64,000 nt of DNA from positions 1 through 64,000 of the forward strand of contig CAJVZD010000013.1 of assembly GCA_913019905.1 (NCBI GenBank). Direction: 5' to 3'. Source of the DNA: an uncultured Cellvibrionales bacterium (GTDB lineage Bacteria > Pseudomonadota > Gammaproteobacteria > Pseudomonadales > Dasaniaceae). Position 1 is the stretch's first letter. Each line of letters opens with the position of its first letter. Shown one piece after another: positions 16,400 through 24,952 of the stretch. The position numbers and the translations under genes were made by a program. The notes below the pieces were generated by a model. That model did not search any database. It was not told the DNA's origin and saw only the letters and a program-made list of their open reading frames with translations.

Positions 16400-18556
16400 T
16401 TACATCATAATCCAGAAGATGATCTTCGCTAGTAATTCATAAAACCAATCGACAAACGTGTCCCACCAGCTCTCTTCCGAGTGTTCTTGCTCCCACTTTA
16501 AATTAGCCGCATCGATAATGTAATTGTGAATATTGTCGACGTCTTCTTCATCGAGAACACCTTTGAAACTTTTCATTCCAATGGGTTTAAAAATTCCCTC
16601 TAACACTATTTGTTTAAAGGCCATATGGCTGCCTTCGTTTATATTGCGAAGATCCGTAATTACATTTTCGGTGTTAAACATTGTTCCGTGACAAATGGCG
16701 CAATATTCAAAAAATAGCGCTGAACCTTTTTCGATAGAATCTGAGGAGCCTCTGCGAGGTGGCGGGAGTAATTGTTCAGGCTTATCTGTTGCTGTGGGTA
16801 GGACCCCTATACCGCCTAATTTGTAAACGAGCAGTCGACCATTTTTTGCCGATTTTGCGTTGGGCAAGTTAAACAATGCAGCTGTTCCACCCCAGCCTGC
16901 CATAACGGCGATGTACTGAACGCCATCTATTTTATAGCTTATCGGCGGCGCTACCACGCCGGTAGCCGTTTCGGATTGCCAAAGCACTGCACCGGTATCC
17001 GCATCGTAAGCGACAAAGCGGCCATCCCCTGTTCCCTGAAATACCAGGCCAGCACTTGTGGTCAGAATACCGCCGTTCCACATGGTGGGGTGTTCAATAC
17101 TCCAACGCTCTTGTTGTGCGACCGGGTCCCAGGCGATCAGACGACCATTAAACATTTTTTTGGCTAGTTTTTTTACAAGTTTCGGTGGGAGTTGATCCAT
17201 TATGTCAGTTTGATCCCTGACATCTATATTGCCGGTGTTCCAGAATGGACCGGGAAGATACTTAAAAATCTCAGGGGTGTCGTAAATGTAGGAGTTTACC
17301 AGTGCTGGAATGTAAACGAGTCCCGCTTTATGATTGAACGCCATTGGATGCCAATTGTGCCCTCCAAAGGGACCCGGAACAGTCATTTGTGCTTCGTCTT
17401 TGTGATTGGCGATCTTGGTTTCTACCGGTCGACCTGTTGCGAGATCGACATGGCTAGCCCAATTGGCCGCTATATATTTCTCCGCAGATAGCAGTTTGCC
17501 GTTGGTCCGGTCCAAGACGTAAAAGAAGCCATTTTTTGGCGCCTGCATTAGGACTTTTCGCTGTTCATTGTCGATCGTCAAGTCCGCGAGAATGATGTGC
17601 TGCGTTGCCGTATAATCCCAGGACTCCGCCGGCGTTGTTTGATAGTGCCACACGTATTCGCCGGTGTCCGGGTTAACTGCGACGATAGATGACAGGAATA
17701 AGTTGTCTCCGCCCTCGGGGCTTCGGATATTGCGATTCCAGGGCGAGCCATTACCGACACCAAAATATAACAGGTTCAGATCGGGATCGTACGCCATTGA
17801 ATCCCAGACCGTACCGCCGCCGCCAATCTTCCAGTACAAATCTCCGGTCCATGTCTCTGCCGCCATGCGCATAGCTTCCGATTCGTATGGCTGTTCCGGA
17901 TCTCCCGGCACGGTGTAAAAGCGCCATACGAGTTCGCCTGAGTCCGCATCATAGGCCGAAAGATAACCGCGAACGCCAAATTCCGCACCGCCGTTTCCGA
18001 TCAGGACTTTGCCATTCACAACTCTTGGTGCACCGGTTATGGTGTAAGGGCGAGTGTTATCGATGGTCAGTTTCTCCCACTTTACGGCGCCGGTCGCTTT
18101 GTCTAGGGCGATGAGTCGGCCGTCCAGTGTGCCGAGGAAAATACTGTCCCCCCATGCGGCGACCCCGCGATTGACCACGTCGCAACAGGCATTGGCGCCC
18201 CAAATTTTAGCTACCATGGGGTCGTACTCCCATAGTAATTCACCCGTGGCGGCGTTGATGGCAAAGGCTTTACTCCAGGAGCCCGTACTATAGATAACCC
18301 CGTCAATGACCAGTGGGGAGGCTTCCAATCCTCTGCTGGTGTTCGTATCAAAGGTCCACGCGAGGCCGAGCTGATTGACATTTTCCGGCGTAATATCGAT
18401 TAAGGGGCTTTGACGATCTTCCGCGTAGTTTCGACCGTGGCTAAGCCAGCTACCGGGCTCTTTATCAGCTTGGATAATTCGCTGAGCATCCACTCCGGCT
18501 CGAGCTCCTGACAGACACAAAGCGAGCAGGCTAAATAGACAAATTTTTCTGATCAT
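16400..18556 (-). CDS. PQQ-dependent alcohol dehydrogenase with C-terminal cytochrome c domain (quinohemoprotein)
   Basis: Periplasmic quinoprotein oxidising alcohols and passing electrons through an attached haem. It has a Sec signal peptide (cleavage near LSGARA-G, residue 20), an eight-bladed PQQ propeller with vicinal Cys124-Cys125, and the catalytic Asp314 in SWDYTATQ. The residue two after it is Thr, not Asp, which points to a Ca2+ rather than lanthanide enzyme. A cytochrome c domain follows with CAICH (Cys619, Cys622, His623) and a likely Met661 ligand. The chain then continues into an acidic linker and an aromatic/hydrophobic end (about 697-718, WWDTFVDWFYELLAK) that family members usually lack. 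No PQQ biosynthesis genes are nearby. Confidence 0.9.
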   Translation of the reverse strand: MIRKICLFSLLALCLSGARAGVDAQRIIQADKEPGSWLSHGRNYAEDRQSPLIDITPENVNQLGLAWTFDTNTSRGLEASPLVIDGVIYSTGSWSKAFAINAATGELLWEYDPMVAKIWGANACCDVVNRGVAAWGDSIFLGTLDGRLIALDKATGAVKWEKLTIDNTRPYTITGAPRVVNGKVLIGNGGAEFGVRGYLSAYDADSGELVWRFYTVPGDPEQPYESEAMRMAAETWTGDLYWKIGGGGTVWDSMAYDPDLNLLYFGVGNGSPWNRNIRSPEGGDNLFLSSIVAVNPDTGEYVWHYQTTPAESWDYTATQHIILADLTIDNEQRKVLMQAPKNGFFYVLDRTNGKLLSAEKYIAANWASHVDLATGRPVETKIANHKDEAQMTVPGPFGGHNWHPMAFNHKAGLVYIPALVNSYIYDTPEIFKYLPGPFWNTGNIDVRDQTDIMDQLPPKLVKKLAKKMFNGRLIAWDPVAQQERWSIEHPTMWNGGILTTSAGLVFQGTGDGRFVAYDADTGAVLWQSETATGVVAPPISYKIDGVQYIAVMAGWGGTAALFNLPNAKSAKNGRLLVYKLGGIGVLPTATDKPEQLLPPPRRGSSDSIEKGSALFFEYCAICHGTMFNTENVITDLRNINEGSHMAFKQIVLEGIFKPIGMKSFKGVLDEEDVDNIHNYIIDAANLKWEQEHSEESWWDTFVDWFYELLAKIIFWIMM

Positions 18557-18798
18557 ATTGTTACCACTATTTGTTGAATTGACCCTGGAATGACCGCGTG
18601 AAGTTCAAGAGGGCCCTTGTGTTTTGGTAGATTAGCTGGCGCCCATTTCTTCCCCGTCCTTAAAATTCCGAGTGAAAGCGTCTTTAAGGCGTGCAAATTT
18701 ATTGTCGCAGTATCCGTGAATTTCTAGTGTCACTAGGTCTTGCTCCCGGGTTTTGTTAACAGAAGACAGTTAATTGGTTTGGGATCTAACATTCTACT

Positions 18799-18850
18799 CA
18801 TTAAAGAACGCCACAATGTTCATTAAGGACGCCACAATGTTCATTAAATA
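18799..18850 (+). repeat. 21-22 bp tandem repeat, 2.4 copies
   Basis: Copy 1 (18799-18820) and copy 2 (18821-18841) both read CATTAA...ACGCCACAATGTT and differ by one indel and one substitution. A third partial CATTAAATA follows to 18850. Each copy contains a segment complementary to 18864-18878. Confidence 0.85.
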
Positions 18851-18891
18851 TCGGTCACTTTTTCATTTGTGGCGGTCCATTTTTCAGAGTT

Positions 18892-18920
18892 AGCGTTGCA
18901 ATAGGTCAACGCTTCTTTTT
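18892..18920 (+). terminator. Orphan terminator-like hairpin
   Basis: AGCGTTG (18892-18898) and CAACGCT (18907-18913) form a perfect 7-bp stem with an 8-nt loop, followed by a T-rich run to 18920. It lies in a divergent gap with no plus-strand gene upstream. Confidence 0.6.
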
Positions 18921-18937
18921 GAGAATTTAAATGTTGT

Positions 18938-18978
18938 ACGATCTACATCAAAGTAAAATTTAATAAATACTTTACGAT
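18938..18978 (+). promoter_or_regulatory. ANR/FNR-type activator box and -10 element for the CBS gene
   Basis: ACGATCTACATCAA (18938-18951) matches the ANR/FNR consensus TTGATNNNNATCAA at 8 of 10 defined positions, with a perfect right half. A TACGAT -10 element lies at 18973-18978. The box-to-(-10) distance of 31 bp places the box at about -41.5, the classical class II activation position. No -35 hexamer is evident, as expected for an activator-dependent promoter. The leader to the CBS start would be about 195 nt. Confidence 0.5.
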
Positions 18979-19120
18979 TTTGTCTCCCTGTTTCAAGGTT
19001 TGGATGGCTACTAAAAGTAATAAACAACGCAGTGTTCTTTTTACAAGTGGTGCTGTACCATCGGCGTAGACCTTAAGATTTACTCGGGTATTTCTTCTGT
19101 CGTCGGTTTGTATTTTAATG

Positions 19121-19159
19121 GATCATGAATGTGTCGTGATCAAACCCTTACGAGTAAGG
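19121..19159 (+). promoter_or_regulatory. Two dyads in the CBS-gene leader
   Basis: GATCATGA/TCGTGATC (19121-19128/19134-19141) forms an 8-bp stem with one G-U pair, and CCTTAC-GA-GTAAGG (19146-19159) is a near-continuous palindrome. Both lie between the predicted promoter and the ribosome-binding site. They could be operator sites or RNA hairpins. Confidence 0.4.
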
Positions 19160-19180
19160 CAATAAATATCGGAGCGCATT

Positions 19181-19702
19181 ATGTCAAACATCATTATCGA
19201 AAACTATAAAGTTAGAGACTTAATGAGTACCAATGTATTGTCCGTTTATGAGGGATGGTCTATTCAGCGGCTCGCCGACTTTTTCTTGAACCACGACATC
19301 ACTGGCGCGCCCGTTATCGCGTCAGACCACCAGTTAGTGGGGGTGGTAAGTGTCTCTGATATCTTCAAATTTGAAAACGCCTCCGATGATGTTAAAAGTG
19401 AGGCTTTGAAGAGTTGCTATCGCGATGCGACGGGAATCGATATAGCCAACCGCACAGATCTTATCGAGTGGACTAAAAACGCGCAGAAAAACTGTACAGT
19501 CCATCAGATCATGGCTGGACAAGTTATTAGCGTTGACGCTGACCAAACGGTGTCTGATATCGCTGCTATCATGATTGATAAAGATATCCATCGCGTATTT
19601 GTTATTGAAAATGAAAAAATTGTCGGGGTTATTTCCACCTCGGATGTATTGCGGGTTCTATTGCATTCAGATAAAAAAATAGCTCAGGCGTCTACGATTT
19701 AA
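19181..19702 (+). CDS. CBS-domain pair protein
   Basis: Stand-alone tandem CBS (Bateman) module of 173 aa. The first CBS motif covers about residues 9-65 (VRDLMSTNVLSVYEGWSI... GAPVIASDHQLVGVVSVSDI). The second covers about 108-168 (VHQIMAGQVISVDADQTV... HRVFVIENEKIVGVISTSDVL). Such modules bind adenosine nucleotides and sense energy status; no output domain is attached. GGAG lies about 10 nt before the ATG. The upstream ANR/FNR-like box suggests induction at low oxygen, which is inference. The end of the gene overlaps a 21-bp tandem duplication. Confidence 0.88.
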   Translation: MSNIIIENYKVRDLMSTNVLSVYEGWSIQRLADFFLNHDITGAPVIASDHQLVGVVSVSDIFKFENASDDVKSEALKSCYRDATGIDIANRTDLIEWTKNAQKNCTVHQIMAGQVISVDADQTVSDIAAIMIDKDIHRVFVIENEKIVGVISTSDVLRVLLHSDKKIAQASTI

Positions 19703-19737
19703 CTAAGAAGTGCATCGGTTTAACTAAGAGGTGTGTT
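19696..19737. repeat. 21-bp tandem duplication spanning the CBS-gene stop codon
   Basis: GATTTAACTAAGAAGTGCATC (19696-19716) is followed by GGTTTAACTAAGAGGTGTGTT (19717-19737). Copy 1 begins inside the coding sequence and includes the TAA stop, which is duplicated in copy 2. Confidence 0.7.
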
Positions 19738-19787
19738 GGCTTCCCTACAGTGACTCCTATTGATTTGGGTCTTTAATAGCGGAAAGC

Positions 19788-20180
19788 TTAATTACCAATT
19801 CTTACGACTTGAATATCGGGATCTCGCGCCGCTCCTGCTGCACTAAGCCGATCGAGATAAGTCTGCCAATTTTGTTGCTGATTGGCACACAGTTCGTAGA
19901 GGTAGGCCCAGGAAAAAATACCTGAATCATGGCCATCGCTAAAAACGAATTGCAGGGCATAATTGCCAACCGGTTCAATGTGATCAATGCCTACGTTAAT
20001 CTTCCCCTCTTGCAAAATTTCCTGGCCGGGACCATGACCTTTCACTTCTGCCGACGGCGAATGCACGCGCAAGTATTCGCAACTTAACTCATAACGTTGG
20101 TCGTCTGCATAAACTAATTCCAGAACTTTTCGTCGCTTATGCAGTTCTATACCGGTTGGGATTGAGTGAACACTATTCAT
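19788..20180 (-). CDS. DUF971 domain protein
   Basis: Small cytoplasmic protein (130 aa) with the DUF971 / gamma-butyrobetaine hydroxylase N-terminal-like fold. It has IPTGIELHKRRKVLELVYAD followed by YELSCEYLRVHSPSAEV, and then VGNYALQFVFSDGHDSGIFSW. A stand-alone DUF971 gene directly after hslU is a conserved arrangement in Pseudomonas relatives. It begins 18 nt after the hslU stop, so it is the last gene of the hslVU transcript. The molecular role is unknown; a protein-interaction or Fe-S-related role has been suggested for the fold, but nothing here tests that. Confidence 0.87.
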   Translation of the reverse strand: MNSVHSIPTGIELHKRRKVLELVYADDQRYELSCEYLRVHSPSAEVKGHGPGQEILQEGKINVGIDHIEPVGNYALQFVFSDGHDSGIFSWAYLYELCANQQQNWQTYLDRLSAAGAARDPDIQVVRIGN

Positions 20181-20198
20181 TGTTTGTTGTTCTCAGCG

Positions 20199-21533
20199 TT
20201 ATAAAATAAATCGACTCAAATCTTCATTTTTGACCAGTTCACCCAATTTTTCATCGACGTAAGTCGCGTCGATACAAACTGCACTGCCGCTGTTGTCGGT
20301 CGCGTCGAAACTTGCTTCATCCAGCAGGCGTTCCATGACCGTATGCAGGCGACGGGCCCCTATGTTCTCGGTGCGCTCGTTAACTTCCCAGGCTGTCTCC
20401 GCAATGCGATGAATTCCATCTTCGCTGAATGTCAGGTTTAAGCCTTCGGTGCCCAGCAGCGCAGTGTATTGTTCAGTTAGCGATGCACTGGGCTCGGTTA
20501 ATATCCGTTGAAAATCTTCTACTGATAACGCACTGAGTTCTACGCGGATTGGCAGGCGACCCTGGAGTTCGGGAATGAGATCAGAGGGTTTTGCCAAATG
20601 AAATGCGCCCGATGCAATAAATAAGATATGGTCTGTTTTGATCATGCCGTGTTTGGTACTTACGGTGCAGCCTTCTATCAGTGGCAGTAAATCGCGTTGC
20701 ACCCCTTCGCGAGAAACATCTGCGCCTGCACCTTCGGAGCGTTTGACGACTTTATCGAGCTCATCAATAAATACAATGCCGTTTTGTTCGGCCGCTTCTA
20801 CCGCTGAGGCCTTTAGTTCTTCCTCATTAATCAACTTTGCCGCTTCTTCTTCCTGCAGGGCTTTCAAGGCAGCTTTTACGGTCATTTTGGCGGTTTTTTG
20901 CTTGCCTCCCCCAATGTTTGAAAACATGTTTTGCAATTGATTGGTCATATCTTCCATGCCGGGCGGTGCCATAATTTCTACACCGACAGGTGCCGACTTG
21001 ATTTCGATTTCAATTTCTTTATCGTCCAGCTCGCCCTGACGCAATTTTTTTCTGAAGACCTGGCGGGTTGATGAGTCTTTGTTGTCACTCTCCTCATCGG
21101 TGCCAGTGCTTGTGCGGGCAGGCGGTAATAAAACATCGAGAATACGATCTTCCGCGGCGTCTTCGGCTCGAAATTTGACTTTTTCAATTTCCTGCATGCG
21201 ATGCATTTTGACTGAAACGTCAACCAGATCGCGAACAATCGATTCAACATCTCGGCCTACATAACCAACTTCAGTAAATTTGGTTGCTTCTACTTTGATA
21301 AAAGGCGCGTTGGCTAATTTTGCCAGGCGGCGAGCAATTTCAGTTTTACCGACACCGGTTGGTCCTATCATCAGGATATTTTTTGGTGTGATTTCTTCAC
21401 GGAGAGACTCGTCCAGTTGCATGCGACGCCAGCGATTGCGTAAAGCGATGGCCACTGCGCGCTTTGCTTTGTCCTGTCCGACAATGTGAAGATTGAGTTC
21501 GTGGACTATTTCTCTCGGGGTCATGTGTGACAT
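20199..21533 (-). CDS. hslU: ATP-dependent protease ATPase subunit HslU
   Basis: AAA+ unfoldase that feeds substrates into the HslV peptidase. It starts [20 protein letters not shown], with Walker [17 protein letters not shown] near residue 55, the intermediate (I) domain with [15 protein letters not shown], Walker [12 protein letters not shown] and sensor regions [12 protein letters not shown] and [15 protein letters not shown]. The C-terminal EDLSRFIL that docks into HslV is intact. Length of 444 aa is standard. AAAGG precedes the ATG by 5 nt. A 169-bp gap separates it from hslV, unusually long for this pair. Confidence 0.97.
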   Translation of the reverse strand: MSHMTPREIVHELNLHIVGQDKAKRAVAIALRNRWRRMQLDESLREEITPKNILMIGPTGVGKTEIARRLAKLANAPFIKVEATKFTEVGYVGRDVESIVRDLVDVSVKMHRMQEIEKVKFRAEDAAEDRILDVLLPPARTSTGTDEESDNKDSSTRQVFRKKLRQGELDDKEIEIEIKSAPVGVEIMAPPGMEDMTNQLQNMFSNIGGGKQKTAKMTVKAALKALQEEEAAKLINEEELKASAVEAAEQNGIVFIDELDKVVKRSEGAGADVSREGVQRDLLPLIEGCTVSTKHGMIKTDHILFIASGAFHLAKPSDLIPELQGRLPIRVELSALSVEDFQRILTEPSASLTEQYTALLGTEGLNLTFSEDGIHRIAETAWEVNERTENIGARRLHTVMERLLDEASFDATDNSGSAVCIDATYVDEKLGELVKNEDLSRFIL

Positions 21534-21663
21534 AAAAACCTTTCTTTTTCCGTATTAGATGTAGGCCTCAGCGGATGAGGGCTGTACGATAACTTTGAAT
21601 TGCTTATGTTATACGTGCATGCGTCTGACGTTTAATTCGCGAGCTCTTAGTTGATTTACTGAC

Positions 21664-21680
21664 ATGTTGTTCAACAACAT
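21664..21680. promoter_or_regulatory. Perfect 17-bp dyad between hslV and hslU
   Basis: ATGTTGTT-C-AACAACAT is a perfect palindrome with 8-bp arms, 22 bp past the hslV stop on the minus strand. It is either an operator for a separate hslU promoter or an mRNA hairpin. No T-run follows in either direction. Confidence 0.5.
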
Positions 21681-21702
21681 TAGCTCGAGAATGGATTGGC
21701 GT

Positions 21703-22245
21703 CTACTCGCAATCGAGTTCCTCGATGGTGCGGTTGTGATTGGTATAGACGCAAATATCAGCCGCAATTGCTAAACCTTTTTCAACAATCTGGCGTGCGT
21801 CCATATCAGTATTGTCCAGCAGTGCTTTTGATGCAGATTGAGCATATGGACCGCCGGAACCTATGGCAATAAGATTATCTTCAGGCTCTATAACATCACC
21901 ATTTCCGGTAATGATAAGGGATGTGGTGCTGTCGGCAACAGCCAGTAAGGCTTCCAGGCGACGCAGAGATCTCTCTGTGCGCCAGGCTTTGGCCAGCTCG
22001 ACTGCGGCACGGGTAAGGTGGCCTTGATATTTTTCAAGCTGTGCTTCAAATAATTCGAACAGTGTGAACGCATCCGCTGTACCGCCTGCGAACCCTGCGA
22101 TGACTTGATCGTTGTAGAGTCGGCGAACTTTACGGGCATTGCCCTTCATTACTGTATTACCCATTGATACCTGACCGTCGCCGCCGATGACAACTTTGCC
22201 GTTTCGGCGAACCGAGAGAATAGTTGTGCCTCGATATTGCTCCAA
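21703..22245 (-). CDS. hslV: ATP-dependent protease peptidase subunit HslV
   Basis: Threonine peptidase of the bacterial HslUV proteasome-like complex. The catalytic Thr is expected at residue 7 (after MEQYRG), beginning [51 protein letters not shown] and [14 protein letters not shown] are all standard. The start is TTG at 22245, supported by GAGG about 9 nt upstream. The six-residue leader would have to be removed to expose Thr, whereas in E. coli only Met is removed. Similar MEQ-x-x-GTTI starts occur in other proteobacteria. Confidence 0.96.
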   Translation of the reverse strand: MEQYRGTTILSVRRNGKVVIGGDGQVSMGNTVMKGNARKVRRLYNDQVIAGFAGGTADAFTLFELFEAQLEKYQGHLTRAAVELAKAWRTERSLRRLEALLAVADSTTSLIITGNGDVIEPEDNLIAIGSGGPYAQSASKALLDNTDMDARQIVEKGLAIAADICVYTNHNRTIEELDCE

Positions 22246-22389
22246 AATAATTTCCTCTGCTAGATATCTTCTAAATAGTCAATGTTTTAAATAGGGGTTG
22301 TTTTGTTGCCATAACATCTGTGGCGCGTAGGCACTTTATGGGGGCAATAATTGTAAATTCAAGGTTGCTATTGCAGGTATTGAAAGCGA

Positions 22390-22941
22390 TTAGTTTTCGG
22401 ATTTTCTCTTTAGTAGCAACGCTTCGATGCCATTGCTAATTAACTTGCTTCTGGCGCTGGCTACGACGGAGCGAGAGCGAAACGGTCCTATTTGGACTCG
22501 ATGCCAGAGATCTCCGTTTTGTGCGGCAATTTCTTCGACATTGGTTTCATAACCCATCAGTATTAACTGTGCTCGCAGACGGTCTGCATCCTTTAGGTTT
22601 CGGAAGGAGCCAGCTTGCAGAACGTAAACCATGGTTTGTTCTGGTTCGGATTCATCGTTATCTTTTTCGACCGGAACGATGATTTCGCGTTCCGGTAGCA
22701 AGGTATAAAAATCGAATTTCGTTGCGGTTGATTTTGTGTTTTTGGTCTTCGCGGGTACCGCCTTTTCTTTGGCCACCTTCGGTGCGGGTTCCGGGGTTAT
22801 GTCAGCGAGAAACGCCAGGAAGCTAATAAATACGCCAGCGACGATACCTGTCAATAACCATATCCACCCAGGCACATGCTTTTCTTTCTTTTTTGATTTT
22901 TTGGGTTTCTCCTTTGTTTTTTTTGCGAAGTCATGGGTCAT
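22390..22941 (-). CDS. ftsN: SPOR-domain cell division protein, FtsN-like
   Basis: Bitopic inner-membrane protein (183 aa). It has a Lys-rich cytoplasmic N-terminus (1-24), one membrane helix (about 25-47, VPGWIWLLTGIVAGVFI), a short periplasmic linker, and a C-terminal SPOR domain (about 107-180, YVLQAGSFRNLKDADRL... VQIGPFRSRSVVASA) that binds denuded septal peptidoglycan. The position between argS/priA and hslV matches ftsN, which lies next to hslV in E. coli. The linker is much shorter than in E. coli FtsN (319 aa), so the symbol rests on synteny and architecture. Confidence 0.78.
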   Translation of the reverse strand: MTHDFAKKTKEKPKKSKKKEKHVPGWIWLLTGIVAGVFISFLAFLADITPEPAPKVAKEKAVPAKTKNTKSTATKFDFYTLLPEREIIVPVEKDNDESEPEQTMVYVLQAGSFRNLKDADRLRAQLILMGYETNVEEIAAQNGDLWHRVQIGPFRSRSVVASARSKLISNGIEALLLKRKSEN

Positions 22942-23013
22942 TGAATAGTGTCTCGATTTTAAAAATTTAATGCGGCGAAGAGTGTTTTTTGTTGGTTGTG
23001 TGTTTGTTTGTTA

Positions 23014-24723
23014 TTACATCTCTTCGGGTGCTGATACGCCCAGCAGGTATAAGCCGTTGGCGATAACTTGGCGCACGGCTTCACTGAGGCTGAGTCTGGC
23101 ATTACGCAGCTCTTCGTCGTCAATCAGCATTTTGTGGGCGTTGTAATAACTATGAAAATCTCCAGCAAGATCGCGTAGATAATTGGCGACAGTATGGGGT
23201 TCACAGTTTGTCGCAGCGTTTTTGATTAACTCAGGGTAGGCGGTCAGCTTGTTTAATAATTTCTTTTCTGCGTCTTCGGTCAAGAGCTCCAGATTGCCGG
23301 CCTGGGCTGCCGACCAGCGCCAGCTTTTTTCAGAAAGCTTACGCATCATGCTGCAGACGCGGGCATGGGCATATTGAATATAGAAGACCGGGTTGTCATT
23401 GGTTTGCGATACTGCTAAATCGATGTCGAAGGTTAATTGAGATGTCGTGCTGCGGGCTACTAGAAAATATCGAGTTGCGTCTCTGCCAACTTCGTCGATC
23501 AAATCGCGAATCGTGACGTAACTACCGGCGCGTTTTGAGATTTTCACTTCTTCTCCGGCGCGCATTACCATCACCATTTGGTGTAAGACATACTCGGGCC
23601 ATCCCTGCGGAATGCCCATCGACTGGTTCTGACTGATGGCCTGAACCCCCGCGCGCACTCGGGTCACTGTGCTGTGGTGGTCGGCTCCCTGTTCGTTGAT
23701 GACGCGCTCAAATCCTCTTTGCCACTTGCTGATATGGTAGGCAACGTCGGGTACAAAATAAGTATATCCGCCCTCAGATTTACGCATTACGCGATCTTTA
23801 TCGTCACCATAATCGGTTGTTTTTAGCCACAGCGCTTTATCTTTTTCGTAGGTATTGCCACTGGCAACGAGGTGCTGGACAGCTTCTTCAACCTTACCGT
23901 CGTTGTAAAGTGAGGACTCAAGAAAAAACACGTCGAAATCAACACCGAAGGCTTTTAAATCGAGATCTTGCTCGCGTCGTAAATAGGCGACCGCAAAATC
24001 TTCTATAGCGTGTAAGTTGTCGGCATCGGCGGCGCCGGTGACGTGTTTGTCTTCCGCGTCTATGGTATTGCCCGCCATGTAAGATTCCGCCACATCACTG
24101 ATATAGCTGCCTCGATATCCGTCCTTGGGCCACGACGCGTCTTCTGGTCCGAGCCCCTTGCAGCGGGCTTGTACAGAGCTGGCAAGGTTGTTTATTTGTT
24201 GTCCGGCATCGTTATAATAAAACTCGGCGCTAACATCCCAGCCGGAGGCTTTTAACAAGCGGCATAAGGTGTCTCCCACCGCCGCTCCGCGACCATGGCC
24301 GACATGTAGCGGGCCGGTTGGGTTCGCCGATACAAATTCCACCTGTACCTTTTTCTTGCTGCCGTCACTATTTGTGCCGCTGCTGTTCCTGCCGAATGCA
24401 TCTTTTAAGGTCAGGATTTCTGTGATGACTGCGGAAGCTGCTGCTTCGTTAAGGAAGAAGTTAATAAACCCCGGGCCCGCAATTTCGGTTTTTGCAAGAT
24501 TTTCCGATACAGGTAGGTGATCAATAATCAGCTGCGCAATTTCACGAGGTGGTTTTTTCGCGGCCTTAGCCAATGTCAGGGCGATATTGCTGGCAAGGTC
24601 GCCATGGTTTTTATCTTTCGTGCGATCGATCGCTATGCGAGGTTCAAAGTCGGCAGGGAGAATTTGTTGGTCTGTCAGGGTTTTAAGAGACGTAGCAATC
24701 AGTTCAGCAATATGGTCTTTCAT
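23014..24723 (-). CDS. argS: Arginine--tRNA ligase
   Basis: Class I aminoacyl-tRNA synthetase charging tRNA-Arg. The additive N-terminal domain (about 1-110) is followed by the HIGH-type signature [17 protein letters not shown] near residue 135. The KMSKS-equivalent [20 protein letters not shown] follows, then the anticodon-binding C-terminal domain ending in [17 protein letters not shown]. Length of 569 aa is close to E. coli ArgS (577). It sits between priA and the ftsN-like gene on the minus strand. The ribosome-binding site is weak. Confidence 0.97.
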   Translation of the reverse strand: MKDHIAELIATSLKTLTDQQILPADFEPRIAIDRTKDKNHGDLASNIALTLAKAAKKPPREIAQLIIDHLPVSENLAKTEIAGPGFINFFLNEAAASAVITEILTLKDAFGRNSSGTNSDGSKKKVQVEFVSANPTGPLHVGHGRGAAVGDTLCRLLKASGWDVSAEFYYNDAGQQINNLASSVQARCKGLGPEDASWPKDGYRGSYISDVAESYMAGNTIDAEDKHVTGAADADNLHAIEDFAVAYLRREQDLDLKAFGVDFDVFFLESSLYNDGKVEEAVQHLVASGNTYEKDKALWLKTTDYGDDKDRVMRKSEGGYTYFVPDVAYHISKWQRGFERVINEQGADHHSTVTRVRAGVQAISQNQSMGIPQGWPEYVLHQMVMVMRAGEEVKISKRAGSYVTIRDLIDEVGRDATRYFLVARSTTSQLTFDIDLAVSQTNDNPVFYIQYAHARVCSMMRKLSEKSWRWSAAQAGNLELLTEDAEKKLLNKLTAYPELIKNAATNCEPHTVANYLRDLAGDFHSYYNAHKMLIDDEELRNARLSLSEAVRQVIANGLYLLGVSAPEEM

Positions 24724-24952
24724 GAATAAGAGGCCGCCTTGAGCCGTTGGCAGGAATGTTGCCGGTGGAGTAATGATAAAACAGCGTATTATCCCGTTTT
24801 TTCGGGGACTAGGCTAGGCGTGTGTGAATCATAAGTTGTTTTTCGACGACGGATCGTGCATAAATCGTCAGTAATGGTGTGGTATATCTATCAGTTTCGC
24901 CTTTTAGCGAGAGCGGGCCGCGGGCATTATTGACATCGCGTTTTCTTATCGA

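Larger units (their letters stand above)
18799..18920 (+). ncRNA. Candidate small structured RNA
   Basis: A possible promoter (AAGACA 18763-18768, 18 bp, TAACAT 18787-18792) would start RNA near 18799, exactly where the tandem repeat begins. Repeat copy 2 (18827-18839) pairs with 18864-18878 through 13 base pairs with two single-base bulges, and copy 1 can pair with the same segment with one mismatch. The transcript would end at hairpin AGCGTTG/CAACGCT (18892-18898/18907-18913) followed by TTCTTTTT. No plus-strand protein gene precedes this terminator, so it needs another explanation. No expression evidence is available here. Confidence 0.4.
18557..19180. other. Long divergent intergenic region (PQQ dehydrogenase / CBS protein)
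   Basis: This 624-bp gap is the longest in the window. From left to right: about 200 bp with nothing assignable, a promoter-like pair near 18763-18792, a 21-22 bp tandem repeat, a segment complementary to the repeat, a terminator-like hairpin with T-run, an ANR/FNR-type half-perfect box with a -10 element, and two dyads just before the CBS gene. The individual elements are listed separately. Confidence 0.6.

Noticed and set aside
20638-20940. Antisense frames over hslU and other core genes
   Set aside because: Many long antisense frames overlap well-supported genes and arise from codon bias; none has a ribosome-binding site or recognisable domain.
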